Of a stretch of 64,000 nucleotides of DNA, positions 62,485-64,000 are shown one piece after another. Source of the stretch: Achromobacter sp. MYb9 (GTDB lineage: Bacteria; Pseudomonadota; Gammaproteobacteria; Burkholderiales; Burkholderiaceae_B). The stretch lies in assembly GCF_002975275.1 (NCBI RefSeq), contig NZ_PCOQ01000004.1, positions 124,001 through 188,000 of the forward strand, read 5' to 3'. A program made the translations under genes and the position numbers. Under the pieces are notes generated by a model. That model made no database searches. It saw only the letters and a list, made by a program, of their open reading frames with translations, and was not told where the DNA came from. Each line of letters begins with the position of its first letter. Position 1 is the stretch's first letter.

Positions 62485-63357
62485 TTAGAAAACCGGGATC
62501 ACGGAGCCTTCGTACTTGCTCAGGATGAACTGGCGGACTTCTTCCGAGTGGTAGGCCTTGATCAATTCGGGCACCCATGGCGCGTTCTTGTCTTTTTCAC
62601 GCACGGCAATGATGTTCACGTAGGGATTGTTTTCCTTCTTCTCCACCGCGATGCCGTCACGCGTGGCGATCAAACCGGCCTGGTAGGCGAAGCTGTTGAC
62701 GATGGCGGCGGCGTCCACGTCCGGCAACGAACGCGCCAGCACCACGGACGCGCTCTCGACGAAATTCAGCTTCTTCGGATTGGCGGTCACGTCGGCCAGC
62801 GTCGCGGTGCCAGTCGCCGGGTCGAAGCCGTCTTTCAGCGTGATCAAGCCATGGTCGCGCAATATCACCAGCGCGCGGGTCTGGTTGCTGGGGTCGTTCG
62901 GAATGCCGACGCGCGCGCCGTCCGGCAGATCCTTCAACGACTTGTATTGCTTGGAATAGAACGCGATGGGCGAGATCAGCGTGTTCGCCACCGGCACCAG
63001 CTTGTAGCCGCGCTGCTTGATCTGGTCGTTCAGAAAAGGGATGTGCTGGAAGGCATTCGCTTCCAGGTCGCCGTTGTTCAACGCTTCGTTGGGGCTGGCG
63101 GTGCCCGTGATGACCACGGGTTCGACGGCCAGGCCGTTCTTCTTGGCCACCTGCGTAACCACTTCCCAGATCTGCTCGTCGACACCGCCACGCACGCCCA
63201 CTTTCAGCGGCTTGGGATCAGCGGAAAACGCCGGGCCATGGAACATCGCGGCAGAGGCCAGCACGGCGCCCAGCAGCGCCTTGAGGACGAGGCGCGTCCG
63301 CCTGACGGGCGCGGTCCGGCCCTGCGCGGCGCGCGCACCTTGAAAACGGGTAGTCAT
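62485..63357 (-). CDS. metQ: methionine-binding protein (NlpA family)
   Basis: A 290-residue receptor for MetNI. The leader is long ([29 protein letters not shown]); I see no lipobox Cys, so it may be a free periplasmic protein rather than the lipoprotein form found in E. coli. The body has [33 protein letters not shown]-like text and [14 protein letters not shown]. It is first in the metQNI operon. The gene order (Q first) is the reverse of the E. coli metNIQ order. Confidence 0.95.
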   Translation of the reverse strand: MTTRFQGARAAQGRTAPVRRTRLVLKALLGAVLASAAMFHGPAFSADPKPLKVGVRGGVDEQIWEVVTQVAKKNGLAVEPVVITGTASPNEALNNGDLEANAFQHIPFLNDQIKQRGYKLVPVANTLISPIAFYSKQYKSLKDLPDGARVGIPNDPSNQTRALVILRDHGLITLKDGFDPATGTATLADVTANPKKLNFVESASVVLARSLPDVDAAAIVNSFAYQAGLIATRDGIAVEKKENNPYVNIIAVREKDKNAPWVPELIKAYHSEEVRQFILSKYEGSVIPVF

Positions 63358-63425
63358 GATGGAATCGCCTCTAAGTCAATGCAGTTATGAGAGAGACGAT
63401 TCTAGGGACGGCCCCGGCGGCCACG

Positions 63426-63440
63426 AACGAATACTTCGTT
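63426..63440. promoter_or_regulatory. 15-bp palindrome upstream of metQ
   Basis: AACGAA (63426-63431), TAC, TTCGTT (63435-63440) is an exact inverted repeat about 70 nt upstream of the metQ ATG, in the 142-nt gap to the CopD-like gene. It is a candidate operator; I see no SAM riboswitch fold that I can support in this leader. Confidence 0.4.
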
Positions 63441-63499
63441 GAGTCCTTATTACGGGGATCTTTGGATATGGCCGGTCGGCATAAGCCGGCCGCGCCGGA

Positions 63500-63925
63500 T
63501 CAGAACGGTTTGACGACGACCAGCGTCACGATGACCGCGCACGCGATGACGGTGAACGGGGCGTAGAGATCCACCGCGGGGGGCCGCTTCGGGCTGCCAT
63601 TGGCCATACGGCGCAACGCGGCGCTTTGAATGCCCAGCAAGGCGGACAAGGCCAACGCGATGCCGACCTTGACCCAGATCCAGTGCATGGCGAACCAGCC
63701 GAAGGTCATTGCCAGATGCAGGCCGATCAACCACGAGACGACCATTGCCGGGGTGGTCACCCACAGCGTCCAGCGGCGCAGCGCGCCCAGCATCTTGCGT
63801 TCTTTCGGCGCGTCGTCGCCGTCTTGCGGCTGTGACGACAGCAGGAACAGCGAAACAAACAGCGAGCCGACGATCCAGGCGACAACGGCCGCCACGTGGG
63901 CCATCTTGAGAAGTTGGTATGTCAT
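63500..63925 (-). CDS. CopD-like four-helix membrane protein
   Basis: A 141-residue membrane protein with four hydrophobic helices (about 8-30, 50-75, 80-105 and 115-138), resembling the CopD/HemJ-like superfamily. His9 in LLKMAHVAAVVAWIVG and His68 and His80 near LIGLHLAMTFGWFAMHWIWVKVG could bind heme or copper. The short length is unlike CopD proper. The start at 63925 begins the first helix; the open frame above it is not convincing. The function is open. Confidence 0.72.
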   Translation of the reverse strand: MTYQLLKMAHVAAVVAWIVGSLFVSLFLLSSQPQDGDDAPKERKMLGALRRWTLWVTTPAMVVSWLIGLHLAMTFGWFAMHWIWVKVGIALALSALLGIQSAALRRMANGSPKRPPAVDLYAPFTVIACAVIVTLVVVKPF

Positions 63926-63974
63926 GGCCGGCATTATCGCCGCAAGCGCGCAACCTGAAGCGCCGCCCGTCGTC

Positions 63975-64000
63975 GCCGATTTGCGCCAGGGCAAATCGGC
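63975..64000. other. perfect 10-bp hairpin at the right edge
   Basis: GCCGATTTGC (63975-63984), GCCAGG loop, GCAAATCGGC (63991-64000) is an exact inverted repeat that ends at the window edge. It may be a terminator of a gene beyond the window or an intergenic repeat. Flanking sequence is needed. Confidence 0.6.

Noticed and set aside
63358-63499. SAM riboswitch in the metQ leader
   Set aside because: I looked for a conserved riboswitch core on the minus strand and found only a GC-rich dyad near 63473-63494 and the AACGAA palindrome. A covariance-model search for the SAM families would be decisive.

Overview
The window is ordinary-looking chromosome from a GC-rich betaproteobacterium. It is most like the Alcaligenaceae (Achromobacter/Bordetella group). 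Pointers are the strong third-position GC, which makes long spurious open frames opposite real genes; two orphan Bug-type tricarboxylate-transporter receptors; an FNR-type regulator; a SbmA/YddA-like ABC exporter; and a MetNIQ transporter. The assignment is from gene content and protein style only, since no database search was possible. I see no tRNA, rRNA, CRISPR array, prophage or insertion sequence.

Layout. 1-4.6 kb: end of an NAD(P)-binding protein, an Ohr-type peroxidase, a LysR regulator, a secreted cupin, an ECF41-type sigma factor with its C-terminal control domain, and a bestrophin-like channel. 4.9-9.3 kb: a run of enzyme genes (alpha/beta hydrolase, metallo-beta-lactamase-fold hydrolase, SDR), then a sulfide:quinone reductase translationally coupled to a DUF1641 gene. 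9.3-13.3 kb: clpB behind a heat-shock-like promoter, a gamma-glutamylcyclotransferase-like gene and FNR. 13.4-17.1 kb: a secreted hydrolase, a decayed MFS transporter, and an ArsR-controlled cluster (ArsR, SRPBCC, DUF899, small membrane protein). 17-22.9 kb: ferredoxin plus Nudix, an Hsp70 relative, a cysteine hydrolase, a GST, an NlpE-like lipoprotein and a solute-binding-like protein with no signal peptide. 23-29 kb: formamidase with an FmdB zinc ribbon, a class V aminotransferase divergent from an Lrp-type regulator around a perfect palindrome, and an ABC-F ATPase. 29.2-37 kb: a peptide ABC transporter locus (MarR regulator, fused double ATPase, binding protein, two permeases) followed by a cytoplasmic M14 metallopeptidase. 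37-49.7 kb: acetyltransferases, a MltB-type transglycosylase, lipoprotein plus MATE pump, LysR, adenine deaminase, carboxylesterase plus Bug receptor, a DHA2 drug exporter and an exported M20 amidohydrolase. 49.7-56 kb: aspartate dehydrogenase, an ABC exporter, and a LysR/amidohydrolase/Bug catabolic module. 56-64 kb: Hsp15 and SUI1 genes, a DOPA-dioxygenase-like protein, PPK2, a trans-sulfuration PLP enzyme, a membrane-anchored helical protein, the MetQ-MetN-MetI methionine transporter and a CopD-like membrane protein.

The genes mostly describe a metabolically broad free-living or opportunistic bacterium that scavenges peptides, amides, purines, methionine and organic acids and detoxifies peroxides and sulfide. 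I found no clearly new multi-gene system. The best leads are regulatory: several perfect palindromes in promoter regions (arsR, the Lrp-type gene, the DHA2 exporter, a LysR-divergent gap, the SbmA-like exporter). Three gene sets of unclear role also stand out: the ECF41 neighbourhood, the ArsR/SRPBCC/DUF899/membrane cluster and the SQR-DUF1641 pair.
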